From Synechococcus sp. WH 5701 (GTDB taxonomy: Bacteria; Cyanobacteriota; Cyanobacteriia; PCC-6307; Cyanobiaceae), in NCBI RefSeq assembly GCF_000153045.1, contig NZ_CH724159.1, positions 187,357 to 251,356 of the forward strand: a DNA stretch of 64,000 nt. Direction: 5' to 3'. Each line of letters starts with the position of its first letter. Within the stretch, counting starts at the first letter, position 1. Both the position numbers and the translations under genes were made by a program. The notes below the pieces were generated by a model, which searched no databases, had not been told where the DNA came from, and was given only the letters and a program-made list of their open reading frames with translations. Positions 1 through 7,772 of this stretch are shown piece after piece.

Positions 1-105
1 TCCCGCCAGGCTGAGCAGCAGGGCGGCTACCACCAGCAGAGGCCGCAGCGGGCCATTGCCGGCAGACAGCTTGAGTCTTCTCCTGGAGCTGGTGGGGGTC
101 GCCAT
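1..105 (-). CDS. Exported or membrane protein, N-terminus only (runs off window)
   Basis: Reading the minus strand from an ATG at 105 gives 35 open codons to the window edge. The peptide begins with a basic stretch (SSRRRLKL) and then a hydrophobic run (RPLLVVAALLLSLAG), as in a signal peptide or first membrane helix. It is divergent from the OmpR-like regulator, so it could be a target of that two-component system, but this is only positional inference. The family cannot be recognised from this fragment. Confidence 0.55.
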   Translation of the reverse strand, partial: MATPTSSRRRLKLSAGNGPLRPLLVVAALLLSLAG

Positions 106-288
106 GGCGATCACCTTATGGAGATCGGCGGGCCGGGTCAGCCCCTGCGGCCGCGGCTGCTGGGGTCAAGCCATGACCGGAGCTGTCTGCAGGGCCGGGC
201 AGTCACCTTTGGCAAGGCGAGCCGGGGGGGAGGCCCCTGGGCGCGATGGGTTCCACTCCATACAGTCGTGCCAGCTGCGGCCCCCGCC

Positions 289-1014
289 TTGAGCCGAACC
301 CACACGATCTGGGTGGTCGATGACGACCCCGAACTGCGCCAGTTGCTGGGCACCTACCTCACCGACCAGGGCTATGAGGTGCGCTGCCTCACAGACGGTC
401 GCCAACTGATGGCCCGGCTGGAGTTCCAACGCCCCGATCTGGTGGTGCTCGATCTGATGCTGCCCGGTGACGACGGCCTCACCCTGCTGCGGCGCCTGCG
501 TGATTCCAGCGACGATCTGCCCGTGGTGATGCTCACGGCCCGCGGCGAGGCGGTCGACCGGATCATCGGCCTGGAGCAGGGCGCCGATGACTACCTGGCC
601 AAGCCATTCCTGCCACGGGAGCTGATGGCCCGCATCGAAGCAGTGCTGCGCCGCCGCGGCACCATGCCGGCCGGCACCCCCCTCGCCGATGGCGAGCTGG
701 TGCACTTCGGCGACAACGTGCTGGATCTCTCCGCCCGCACCCTGGAGCGGCAGAATCAGCCGGTGACGATCACCAGCGGTGAATTCAGCCTGCTGGCCGC
801 CTTCGTGCAGCACCCGCACCGTCCCCTCTCGCGGGAGCGCCTGATCGAGCTGGCCCGTGGCCCCGCCAGCGACACCGACACCCGCAGCATGGATGTGCAG
901 GTGTCGCGGGTGAGGCGGCTGGTGGAGCCTGACCCGAGCCGGCCGCGCTATCTCCAGACGGTCTGGGGCTATGGCTACGTCTTCGTTCCCGACGGCCAGC
1001 CCCGCAACCGCTGA
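289..1014 (+). CDS. OmpR-family response regulator
   Basis: DNA-binding response regulator of 241 aa: receiver domain (about residues 5-120) followed by an OmpR-type winged helix (about 140-236, ending in a QTVWGYGYVF wing). The open frame extends upstream, but I chose the TTG at 289. From it the acidic pocket (VVDDD), the phosphorylated Asp55 (VLDLMLPG), Thr83 (MLTARG) and Lys105 (AKPF) fall at the residue numbers of E. coli OmpR. GTG at 268 is an alternative. The receiver looks closer to proteobacterial OmpR than to cyanobacterial RpaA/RpaB (by eye). The stop lies 3 nt before the kinase start, so the two genes form one operon. The divergent exported protein at the window edge is a plausible target. 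Signal unknown. Confidence 0.9.
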   Translation: MSRTHTIWVVDDDPELRQLLGTYLTDQGYEVRCLTDGRQLMARLEFQRPDLVVLDLMLPGDDGLTLLRRLRDSSDDLPVVMLTARGEAVDRIIGLEQGADDYLAKPFLPRELMARIEAVLRRRGTMPAGTPLADGELVHFGDNVLDLSARTLERQNQPVTITSGEFSLLAAFVQHPHRPLSRERLIELARGPASDTDTRSMDVQVSRVRRLVEPDPSRPRYLQTVWGYGYVFVPDGQPRNR

Positions 1015-1017
1015 GCC

Positions 1018-2382
1018 ATGGCCCCCTCGATCCGCTCCGCTGCCCTGTCGTTGCGTCTCGGGGGGTTCTTTCTTGGGGGATGGGCCCTCAGCCTGATGTT
1101 GCTTCAGGCCCTGCTGGGCAGTCGGATCGGCCAGGCCCAGATCGCCCAGATGGGCCCCCAGGTGGCCCTGAACCTGAGGCTCTCGGAGCTGGCGCTGGAG
1201 CGTTTTCCGCCGGCCACCGTCTCCCAGCTCAGCGGCCTGCAGCTGGGAGTGGGTCAGCCGCCGCGCCCTCCCCGGCGCTGGGGTCTGCTTGGTCAGGGGG
1301 ATGATGTACGCCTCGAGCGGCAAGCCGATCAGCTGCAGCTGGAGCTGTGCCGCCGGCTGCCCCGCTGCCCCGAGGTGGTGCCGAACCACGGCGCGGCCCG
1401 CGGTGTCTGGATCGAGCTGGCTTCGCCCCTGGAGCCGGTCTGGCTCTATGCCCCCATTCGGCCCCGTTTCGGCTGGCCGCCCGATCCGTTGCTGGTGACG
1501 CTCTCTCTGGCGAGCGGCAGTGTGATGGCCGGGGCTCTGTTCCTGCTGCTGGAGGTGCAGCGGCCGCTGCAGCAGTTGGAGCGAGCCCTGGCGCGGGTGG
1601 GCCTTGACGCACAGCCGGAGCCGATGCCCCAGCGGGGCGCTCCCGAGGTGCGCCGCCTGGCCCAGCGCTTCAATGCCATGCTCCAGCGCCTGGAGGACAG
1701 TGAGCAGGAGCGGGCCACGATGCTCGCCGGTATCGCCCACGACCTCAAGACACCGCTCACGCGTCTGCGGCTGCGCCTGTCGCTGCTTGGGGATGCCTCC
1801 GCCAGCGCCCGGGCCGGCGCGGATCTCGACGACCTTGAGCGGATCACGGGCCAGTTCCTGCTCTTCGCCGGCGGCGGGGGAGGGGAGGCGGCGGTGAGCG
1901 TGCCCCTGGCGGAGCTGCTGGCGGAGCTGGCGGCCCGTTACGACGGCCAGCCGGTGGAGCTGGATCTGGCCCCGGTCACGGCCACGGTTCAGCCGATCGC
2001 CCTGGGCCGCGCCGTGGCCAACCTGATCGACAATGCCCTCAGTTATGGGCAGCCGCCCGTGCGGCTGGTGCTTCGGGCCTGGCAACAGGACGGCTTCGAG
2101 CTGCAGGTGTGGGATCAAGGGCAAGGCATCGCGGAGGATCAGCGCTCCCAGGCGCTGATGCCCTTCCAGCGGCTTGATGAGGCCCGCAGCGGCCACGGTC
2201 ATTGCGGTCTGGGTCTGGCGATCGCCCAGAGGGTGGCCCGCACCCATGGCGGTGAATTGCGGCTGGGGGCTGAGCCCCTGGTGGATCTCTCGCCGCAGGA
2301 GGCTCCCGGGACGTTCTGCGTGAGCCTGAGTGGCCATTCCCTGGCCGATGGCCGTGTCAGGGCCTCAACAATCTGTCTTTAA
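1018..2382 (+). CDS. EnvZ-like sensor histidine kinase
   Basis: Membrane histidine kinase of 454 aa, partner of the adjacent OmpR-like regulator. Visible order: a first membrane helix (about 14-34), an extracytoplasmic domain of about 120 residues, a second helix (about 157-178), a HAMP-like linker, a dimerisation/phosphoacceptor segment with His241 in HDLKTPLTRL, then an HATPase domain with an N box (NLIDNALSYG), a G1 box (WDQGQGI) and a G2 box (HCGLGLAI). The H-box context is EnvZ-like (HDLRTPLTR in E. coli). The pair probably responds to an envelope or osmotic signal by analogy only. A small stem-loop follows the stop. Confidence 0.9.
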   Translation: MAPSIRSAALSLRLGGFFLGGWALSLMLLQALLGSRIGQAQIAQMGPQVALNLRLSELALERFPPATVSQLSGLQLGVGQPPRPPRRWGLLGQGDDVRLERQADQLQLELCRRLPRCPEVVPNHGAARGVWIELASPLEPVWLYAPIRPRFGWPPDPLLVTLSLASGSVMAGALFLLLEVQRPLQQLERALARVGLDAQPEPMPQRGAPEVRRLAQRFNAMLQRLEDSEQERATMLAGIAHDLKTPLTRLRLRLSLLGDASASARAGADLDDLERITGQFLLFAGGGGGEAAVSVPLAELLAELAARYDGQPVELDLAPVTATVQPIALGRAVANLIDNALSYGQPPVRLVLRAWQQDGFELQVWDQGQGIAEDQRSQALMPFQRLDEARSGHGHCGLGLAIAQRVARTHGGELRLGAEPLVDLSPQEAPGTFCVSLSGHSLADGRVRASTICL

Positions 2383-2401
2383 CCCATCCCCTGTTCACGA
2401 G

Positions 2402-2424
2402 AATGCCTCTAGACAGGAGGCATT
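2402..2424. terminator. Stem-loop between kinase and PPK2 genes
   Basis: Perfect 8-bp inverted repeat, arms AATGCCTC (2402-2409) and GAGGCATT (2417-2424), with a 7-nt loop. It lies 19 nt after the kinase stop and 24 nt before the PPK2 start. There is no U tract, so it may be a weak terminator, an RNA processing element or an operator. Confidence 0.35.
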
Positions 2425-2448
2425 GTTGGGGGTTCGGAGCTGAGCTTG

Positions 2449-3417
2449 ATGGGGAAAGGCAAAGGCAAAGGCAAGTCCAAGGCCAAAAAGGGCAGCCATG
2501 CGGAGTCCAGCCTGGAGTCCTTTGTGGCCAGTTCCCATTCTCCTTACCCTCCCAACGGCCAGCAAGATCGCTACCACCCTTCCCATTTGGTAGGGGAGAG
2601 TGAAGACGATCTGGGAGCTCCCCCCGAAGATAAAATTGTCAAACTCAGCCGCAAGTTTTACGAGAAAGAACTGGAGAAACTCCAGGTCGAGCTGGTGAAG
2701 ATGCAGTACTGGGTGAAACATGTCGGCTTTCGCCTGATCATTCTCTTCGAGGGCCGCGATGCAGCGGGCAAGGGCGGTGCGATCAAGCGCATCACCGAAC
2801 CGCTCAATCCACGCGGCTGCAACGTCGTTGCCCTGGGTACGCCCTCGGATCAGCAGCGCACCCAGTGGTATTTCCAGCGCTATGTGGAGCACTTCCCAGC
2901 TGCCGGTGAGATCGTCATGTTCGATCGCAGCTGGTACAACCGTGCCGGCGTGGAGAGGGTGATGGGCTTCTGCACCGACGAGCAGGTGGAGGAGTTCATG
3001 CAATCGGCCCCCCAGTTCGAGCGCATGTTGGTGCGCTCCGGCATCGTTCTGCTCAAATACTGGTTCTCGGTCAGCGACGAGGAGCAGGAAGTCCGCTTCC
3101 GCTCCAGGCTGGATGATCCAGCCCGCCGCTGGAAGCTCTCACCGATGGATCTGGAGTCGCGCGACCGCTGGGTGGAGTTCTCGAAGGCCAAGGACCAGAT
3201 GTTCGCCCACACCAACATCCCAGAAGCGCCCTGGTTCACCGTTGAGGCCGATGACAAGCGCCGGGCCCGCCTCAATTGCATCCGCCATCTGCTCTCCAAG
3301 ATCCCCTACGAGGACATGACGCCCGCTCCGATCGAACTTCCACCTCGTAAGACCGTCGGTGATTATAATCGCCCACCGATGAATGAGCAGTTCTTCGTTC
3401 CCAACGCCTATCCCTGA
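2449..3417 (+). CDS. ppk2: Polyphosphate kinase 2 (class I-like)
   Basis: Cytoplasmic PPK2-family enzyme of 322 aa that transfers phosphate between polyphosphate and nucleotides. It shows the Walker A loop GRDAAGKGG, a GTPSDQQRTQWYFQRY segment, the Walker B/lid region MFDRSWYNRAGVERVMGF and a C-terminal NRPP element, typical of single-domain class I PPK2 (nucleoside diphosphate as acceptor). The first 25 or so residues are Lys/Gly/Ser-rich and probably disordered. The ATG at 2449 is preferred over a TTG one codon earlier. A second, different PPK2 lies in the accessory island at 48.9 kb. Confidence 0.92.
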   Translation: MGKGKGKGKSKAKKGSHAESSLESFVASSHSPYPPNGQQDRYHPSHLVGESEDDLGAPPEDKIVKLSRKFYEKELEKLQVELVKMQYWVKHVGFRLIILFEGRDAAGKGGAIKRITEPLNPRGCNVVALGTPSDQQRTQWYFQRYVEHFPAAGEIVMFDRSWYNRAGVERVMGFCTDEQVEEFMQSAPQFERMLVRSGIVLLKYWFSVSDEEQEVRFRSRLDDPARRWKLSPMDLESRDRWVEFSKAKDQMFAHTNIPEAPWFTVEADDKRRARLNCIRHLLSKIPYEDMTPAPIELPPRKTVGDYNRPPMNEQFFVPNAYP

Positions 3418-3452
3418 ATCCACAGCCCCTACCGCTCCATTGCCCCCTGGCC

Positions 3453-3779
3453 ATGACCCGCTCCGACGATGACCCGGCCCTTGGTCCGGACTCTTCCCTG
3501 ACCGTTCCTGCCACGGCTCCCCTGCGGGGGCCCGAGGGCAGCCTGCTCTACACGGGCAGTGATGGCCGCCAGTACATCGTCTGTGGGGATCCTTCCCAGG
3601 CTCTCGATCAGGACCTGATGGCCTCCTTTCAGGCCCTGCGCTCGGGAGCGCTAGGCCTGGAGGCCCTGATCCAGGCCGCCCAGGACTGGGTGAAGGAAGC
3701 CAGCGACCAGGGCCTCAGCCCGGAGGTGGCCCGCCGCACGCTGCTCTCGCGTCTCAGCCAGGCCCTCGACGATCAGTAG
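3453..3779 (+). CDS. Conserved hypothetical protein, 108 aa
   Basis: Small soluble acidic protein with no recognised motif. The N-terminal 30 residues are Pro/Ser/Asp-rich, then a GSDGRQYIV strand and a helical C-terminal half (SFQALRSGALGLEALIQAAQ, then LSRLSQALDD). Codon use matches its neighbours, and it follows PPK2 by 35 nt in the same direction, so co-transcription is possible. Function unknown. Confidence 0.65.
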   Translation: MTRSDDDPALGPDSSLTVPATAPLRGPEGSLLYTGSDGRQYIVCGDPSQALDQDLMASFQALRSGALGLEALIQAAQDWVKEASDQGLSPEVARRTLLSRLSQALDDQ

Positions 3780-3785
3780 GGCTGA

Positions 3786-3896
3786 TCAGTGCAGGCGATC
3801 GAACCAGAACCCCGCCAGTTGCCAGCTGCTCCAGAGAAAGATCAGCAGAAACAGCCAGTTCAGCCAGGGGGGGCGTTGCTTGTTCTCCAAACCCAT
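3786..3896 (-). CDS. 36-aa single-pass membrane protein
   Basis: A short minus-strand frame from ATG at 3896 to TGA at 3786. The peptide starts MGLENKQRPPWLNW and has one strongly hydrophobic, Trp-rich helix (LFLLIFLWSSWQLAGFWF) ending in DRLH. Size and composition are like the small single-helix subunits of photosynthetic complexes, but it matches none that I recognise. It is convergent with the upstream unknown gene, 6 nt between stops. Confidence 0.45.
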   Translation of the reverse strand: MGLENKQRPPWLNWLFLLIFLWSSWQLAGFWFDRLH

Positions 3897-3956
3897 CGGC
3901 CTGTGGCGGCGGCAAGGGGTCAAACCTATCGGCTCGGCTGCCATTGAGCACCCGGC

Positions 3957-4472
3957 TCAGTCCTCAGGCCTCTCGGGGCCGCAGGGGGCCAGCTCCCCGG
4001 AGGAGTCGCTCTGACACAGCCCCCAGCGCTGGCCGCTGGCTTCATCCACCCAGCGCAGCACTTGCGGCCCGCCATGGTTGCCTGCCGCGGACGGTACGGT
4101 GATCACCGCAAGCCTGGTCCTGCCCCTGCGGTAATCGAAGCGGCAATAGCCCAGCCCCGTGCCGGAGCAGCCACTGAGGCTGGCCAGGCGGCTGCCGGAG
4201 AGCTCCTGGTCAAGGTCATCGGCTCTGGCGGCCGCAGCGGGCTGCCAGCCCAGCTGCAACAAGCGTTGGTCGGCCGCGACGATCGGTTCACCCACCCGCA
4301 GGAGGGAGGCCAGGCCGAGGGCGTTGCCGCTGCGCTGCTGGGCCAGGGCCAGCCCGGCAGCGCCCAGCAGCGCCAGCAGCAGCACGCCCCCCAGGCAGCG
4401 GCCGCCCCAGCGCTCGATGGGACAGCGGGGGCATTGAGGAAGCGGACCTTCTCGAGCCGTTGCCATGGACAT
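3957..4472 (-). CDS. Hypothetical membrane-anchored or secreted protein
   Basis: Up to 171 aa. The N-terminus has two CxxC-like cysteines (PQCPRCP) followed by a hydrophobic helix (CLGGVLLLALLGAAGLALA), then a soluble domain with several Cys residues (GCSGTGLGYC, WGLCQSD, APCGPE) that could form disulfides outside the cytoplasm. The start is ATG at 4472 or 4466; the latter shares a CCATGG with the divergent gene. Family not recognised. Confidence 0.6.
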   Translation of the reverse strand: MSMATAREGPLPQCPRCPIERWGGRCLGGVLLLALLGAAGLALAQQRSGNALGLASLLRVGEPIVAADQRLLQLGWQPAAAARADDLDQELSGSRLASLSGCSGTGLGYCRFDYRRGRTRLAVITVPSAAGNHGGPQVLRWVDEASGQRWGLCQSDSSGELAPCGPERPED

Positions 4473-4869
4473 CCCCGCGGTGTATTCCTTCCTGGGTTTT
4501 CCCGGCTGGGGACCTGTTCATCTCTACCTTCCCCGTCAGGGGGATCCGGCCGGGGCGGCCCTGAGGCTGGGCGCTGCCCTTGAGGCCTGCCAGGCTGATG
4601 GCAACGGTCCCGGCGGTCTGTTGGCCGGATTCCTGCGCTGCCATCTCCAGGCTGAACCCCTGGGGTCACCGGAGTTTCGCCGCGACTGCCGCTATCGCTA
4701 TCTGATCGTGTACAGGCCTCAGGGGCGCTGGGCGCTTCGGATCACTGCCTGGCGGCACCCGATGGCTCAGCAGGGCTGGCGGCGGCGCTGCGGACCGATC
4801 GAGCTGGATGGGTTCCTCAGGCGCTTCCATCCCTGCCGGGGAACGCAGCGGCTGGCTTGGTCCGCCTGA
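4465..4869 (+). CDS. Hypothetical protein, 134 aa
   Basis: Starts at an ATG inside a CCATGG that also supplies a start for the opposite-strand gene. No membrane segment. It contains an RDCRYRYLIVYRPQGRWALR strand-rich segment and basic patches (WRRRCGP, FLRRFHPCRG). Its 3' end overlaps the convergent small gene by 53 nt. Function unknown. Confidence 0.55.
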   Translation: MDIPAVYSFLGFPGWGPVHLYLPRQGDPAGAALRLGAALEACQADGNGPGGLLAGFLRCHLQAEPLGSPEFRRDCRYRYLIVYRPQGRWALRITAWRHPMAQQGWRRRCGPIELDGFLRRFHPCRGTQRLAWSA

Positions 4870-5026
4870 GGTCGTGGAGGCCCTCCAGCTGGTTGTAGAC
4901 CGCCAACAACTGCATGCGGATGTGATCGGTGTTCTCGAGCTTGGCGAGGTTGGCCAGGACCGCTTCGATCTGGTCCTTGCTGTCGATCAGCAACCGGCAT
5001 TCACTGGTACCAGGTTCGTAACTCAT
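4817..5026 (-). CDS. Conserved small protein, 69 aa
   Basis: Starts MSYEPGTSECRLLIDSKDQ and continues with a helical region predicted to be amphipathic (IEAVLANLAKLENTDH, MQLLAVYNQLEGLHDL). Soluble, no known motif. The first 55 residues look protein-like, while the last 15 overlap the 3' end of the convergent gene. About 107 nt of sequence without recognisable features separates it from the next gene. Confidence 0.55.
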   Translation of the reverse strand: MSYEPGTSECRLLIDSKDQIEAVLANLAKLENTDHIRMQLLAVYNQLEGLHDLRRTKPAAAFPGRDGSA

Positions 5027-5133
5027 GGCGACTCGTGGGTGGGAAGGAACGGAATGGCGAACGCCCTCTGCATCGTGCTGTGAACATCATCCAAAGGAAA
5101 GGCTGGCGCTGACGCTGTTGGATCGGTTGCATT

Positions 5134-5385
5134 TCAACCGATGTCATCCGGTCCTGACAGGTCGCTCAGCTGACGGGGCATCAGCACCAGGAACAGCCAC
5201 CACCACAGCAGCACCCCTGTGGCGAATGGAACGGTAAACCACCAACGGCCGAGCCAGAACCAGCTGCCGGCGATCAGGAGCACCCCGGTGAGCAGGATTG
5301 ACCAGGGCTGGCACCACCAGGGTTTGAGCTGCCAGATCGACACCGCTCCCGGCGCTGGGGCGGTGTTGCCGGGGGGCTCACTCAT
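5134..5385 (-). CDS. Two-helix membrane protein (DUF6737-like)
   Basis: 83-aa protein with a soluble Pro-rich start, the striking motif QLKPWWCQPWSI at residues 19-30, and two hydrophobic helices (LLTGVLLIAGSWFW; FATGVLLWWWLFLVLMP). From memory this KPWWCQPWS signature belongs to a cyanobacterial family of unknown function (I believe DUF6737), probably thylakoid or plasma membrane. ATG at 5385 is used because the signature follows directly. It lies 13 nt downstream of another small gene in the same direction. Confidence 0.7.
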   Translation of the reverse strand: MSEPPGNTAPAPGAVSIWQLKPWWCQPWSILLTGVLLIAGSWFWLGRWWFTVPFATGVLLWWWLFLVLMPRQLSDLSGPDDIG

Positions 5386-5398
5386 CGGTTCGGGTGCA

Positions 5399-5641
5399 TC
5401 AGGAATGGAACAGAAGCACCAGCCCCATGCGCAACTGATGGAACTCCCGTTCCTCACGGCTGAGATCCAGCCCCACGGCGAGCCCTTCCTTGAGGGCGGT
5501 CTCGTACGGGGGAATGGATGGTGCCGCTCCAGCACGCCAGAGGGCAGCGATTCCCACGGGGGTGGCATGCCAGCTGAAGCATGGGGTGAGCCCGATCGAG
5601 GGCTCCTCGAGGGCATCTTCAAGCAGGTCGCGGATTGGCAT
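5399..5641 (-). CDS. Conserved hypothetical protein, 80 aa
   Basis: Soluble protein starting MPIRDLLEDALEEPSIGLTP, with no recognised motif. It probably forms a two-gene unit with the downstream KPWWCQPW membrane protein (13 nt gap). Upstream, 5642-5745 is a short divergent intergenic region shared with the glycosyltransferase. Confidence 0.6.
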   Translation of the reverse strand: MPIRDLLEDALEEPSIGLTPCFSWHATPVGIAALWRAGAAPSIPPYETALKEGLAVGLDLSREEREFHQLRMGLVLLFHS

Positions 5642-5745
5642 GGCTGGCTGGGCTCAGTTCAGCATCCAGATCCAGGCCTGGGCACGCAATCAGCTGAGAG
5701 TTTTCGTGATGTGATCGCCCAGGCTCGGGGCCCTACCGTGCCGCC

Positions 5746-6957
5746 ATGTCAGGACTTCCCAGCCGGATCGCCCTCGTGCATGAGTGGTTCACGCCCCGCT
5801 CGGTTGGTGGGTCTGAACTGGTGGTGCAGCAGATCGATCGGCTGCTTGGCGAGGGCCGCCCCGCCGCCAGCCTCTTTGCCCTGGTGGATGGCGAGAGTTC
5901 CCGGTCGGGCGGCTGGCTGGAGGGCCGGCGCATCCAGACCACCTTCATCCAGCGCCTGCCCTGGGGGGTGAGCCATGTGCAGCAGTACCTGCCGCTGCTG
6001 CCCCTGGCGATCGAGCAGCTGGATCTGGCCGGCTATCCCCTGGTGCTCAGCAGCAACCACCTGGTGGCCAAGGGGGTGCTCACCGGCCCCGACCAGCTCC
6101 ACATCAGTTATGTGCACACACCGGTCCGCTACGCCTGGGACCAGATGCAGGCCTACCTGGCCGGTTCCGCCATCGCCAGAGGCCCCCTGGGCCCGTTGGT
6201 TCGCTGGCAGCTGCATCAGCTACGCCAGTGGGATGTGAGCAGCAGTGCCCGGGTCGACCATCTGCTGGCCAACTCGCGCTTCACGGCACGGCGGATCTGG
6301 CGCTGCTGGCGCCGCTCCAGCCAGGTGCTGCATCCGCCGGTGGCGGTCGACCGCTTTCGCTGGGACCAGCCCCGGGACGATTTTTACCTCTCCCTCTGCC
6401 GCCTGGTGCCCTACAAGCGGGTGGACCTGGTGATCGAGGCCTGCAATCGCCTGGGGCTGCCCCTGCTGGTGGTGGGCGACGGTCCGGAGCGGGCTCGACT
6501 GCAGGCCCTGGCCGGCCCCACCGTGACGCTGCTGGGGGCCTGTTCGGCCGAGCGGGTGACGGATCTGATGGGCCGTTGCCGGGCCTACCTCTACGCCGGT
6601 CTGGAGGATTTCGGCATCGCCCCGGTGGAGGCCATGGCCGCGGGCGCTCCAGTGATCGGCCTCGGTCAGGGGGGGCTGCTCGACACCGTCCGCTGCCTGA
6701 CCGCCGAGGCCCCCCATCCCACCGGCCTGCTGTTCGAGCAGCAGAGCGCCACGGCCCTGGTCCAGGCACTGGAGCATTTCGAGCAGGGACAGTTGTGGCA
6801 CCGCCTGCCGGCGGAGCGCCAACGCCAGTGGGCCGAGCGCTTCTCGCCGGAGCGCTTCCGCCAGCGGTTGCAGGCGGTTCTGGAGCGCCGCTGGCAGGGG
6901 CATCAGCGGCGCCTGCGGCGCTGTGCCTCTGGGGTGAGTGACCGCGAGGGCTGGTGA
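5746..6957 (+). CDS. GT4-family glycosyltransferase
   Basis: 403-aa GT-B fold enzyme that likely transfers a sugar from a nucleotide donor during exopolysaccharide or O-antigen assembly. N-terminal acceptor domain with HEWFTPRSVGGSE and SYVHTPVRYAWDQM; C-terminal donor-binding domain beginning at CRLVPYKRVDLVIEA, then VVGDGPERARL and the E-x7-E motif in EDFGIAPVEAMAAGAPVIG. These match WbaZ/mannosyltransferase-like GT4 proteins, but the donor sugar cannot be told. It is followed by an undecaprenyl-phosphate sugar transferase in the same direction, which supports a polysaccharide role. Confidence 0.9.
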   Translation: MSGLPSRIALVHEWFTPRSVGGSELVVQQIDRLLGEGRPAASLFALVDGESSRSGGWLEGRRIQTTFIQRLPWGVSHVQQYLPLLPLAIEQLDLAGYPLVLSSNHLVAKGVLTGPDQLHISYVHTPVRYAWDQMQAYLAGSAIARGPLGPLVRWQLHQLRQWDVSSSARVDHLLANSRFTARRIWRCWRRSSQVLHPPVAVDRFRWDQPRDDFYLSLCRLVPYKRVDLVIEACNRLGLPLLVVGDGPERARLQALAGPTVTLLGACSAERVTDLMGRCRAYLYAGLEDFGIAPVEAMAAGAPVIGLGQGGLLDTVRCLTAEAPHPTGLLFEQQSATALVQALEHFEQGQLWHRLPAERQRQWAERFSPERFRQRLQAVLERRWQGHQRRLRRCASGVSDREGW

Positions 6958-7001
6958 GTTGACCAATCAATTTTTAGAGTTCCCTCACCTTGGGGGCGTT
7001 G

Positions 7002-7760
7002 ATGTCCGGAACGTCGCTCAGTGCCTATGAAGCCGCCGGCCCCGTCGCCCGGCCTCTGCACCTGGTTCCCCAGCTCGTGGTTGCTGATTCGATGACCACG
7101 GCGGTGCCCACGGCCGAGCAGTTGATCCGGGCACAGTCGAAGCGCTCCCGCGTGTTCAAGCGCAGCGGCGACATCGTGTTCTCCCTGGCGGTGCTGGCCC
7201 TGGGCAGTCCCCTGCTGCTGCTGCTGGCGGTGCTGGTGAAGCTCAGCTCGCCCGGGCCGGTCTTTTACGTTCAGCGCAGGATCGGCCGGGGCTACAAGGG
7301 CTTCGGCTGCATCAAGTTCCGCACGATGCGCAAGGACGCTGACCGCATCCTCAAGACCCTGCTGGAGCAGTCTCCCGAACTCAAGGCGGAGTTCAAAAAA
7401 GACTTCAAGCTCAAGGCCGACCCGCGGATCACCCCGATCGGTGTTTTCCTGCGCCGCTCCAGTCTCGATGAGCTGCCCCAGTTCATCAACGTGCTCAAGG
7501 GCCAGATGAGCGTGGTCGGCCCGCGGCCGATCGTCTGGGACGAACTGGAGCGCTACGGCCGCCAGATGGATGAAGTGCTGGCGGTGCGTCCTGGCCTCAC
7601 GGGCCTCTGGCAGGTGTCAGGGCGCAATAACCTCAGCTACGACGCCCGGGTCCGGCTCGATGTCAGCTACGCCCGCCGCCGCACTGTCCTGCTGGATCTG
7701 GCGATCATCCTGCGCACGGTTGGGGTGATCCTCTATCCGCGTGATCGCGGCGCCTACTGA
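7002..7760 (+). CDS. Undecaprenyl-phosphate sugar-1-phosphate transferase
   Basis: 252-aa initiating glycosyltransferase (WbaP/EpsL C-terminal-domain type) that loads the first sugar phosphate onto undecaprenyl phosphate at the inner membrane. Visible: one hydrophobic helix (VFSLAVLALGSPLLLLLAVL), the FYVQRRIGRGYKGF and IKFRTMRKDAD signature, LRRSSLDELPQFINVL, the SVVGPRPI motif and a C-terminal PGLTGLWQVSGRNNL. It lacks the multi-helix N-terminal half of long WbaP proteins. The ATG at 7002 is chosen; a TTG four codons earlier is possible. It forms a pair with the upstream GT4 enzyme. Confidence 0.92.
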   Translation: MSGTSLSAYEAAGPVARPLHLVPQLVVADSMTTAVPTAEQLIRAQSKRSRVFKRSGDIVFSLAVLALGSPLLLLLAVLVKLSSPGPVFYVQRRIGRGYKGFGCIKFRTMRKDADRILKTLLEQSPELKAEFKKDFKLKADPRITPIGVFLRRSSLDELPQFINVLKGQMSVVGPRPIVWDELERYGRQMDEVLAVRPGLTGLWQVSGRNNLSYDARVRLDVSYARRRTVLLDLAIILRTVGVILYPRDRGAY

Positions 7761-7772
7761 CAGCCCTGCGCC

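Noticed and set aside
166-2337. 723-codon open frame antisense to the two-component genes
   Set aside because: Gln/His/Gly-rich translation without any family motif; it is the expected antisense shadow of two high-GC genes with clear domains.
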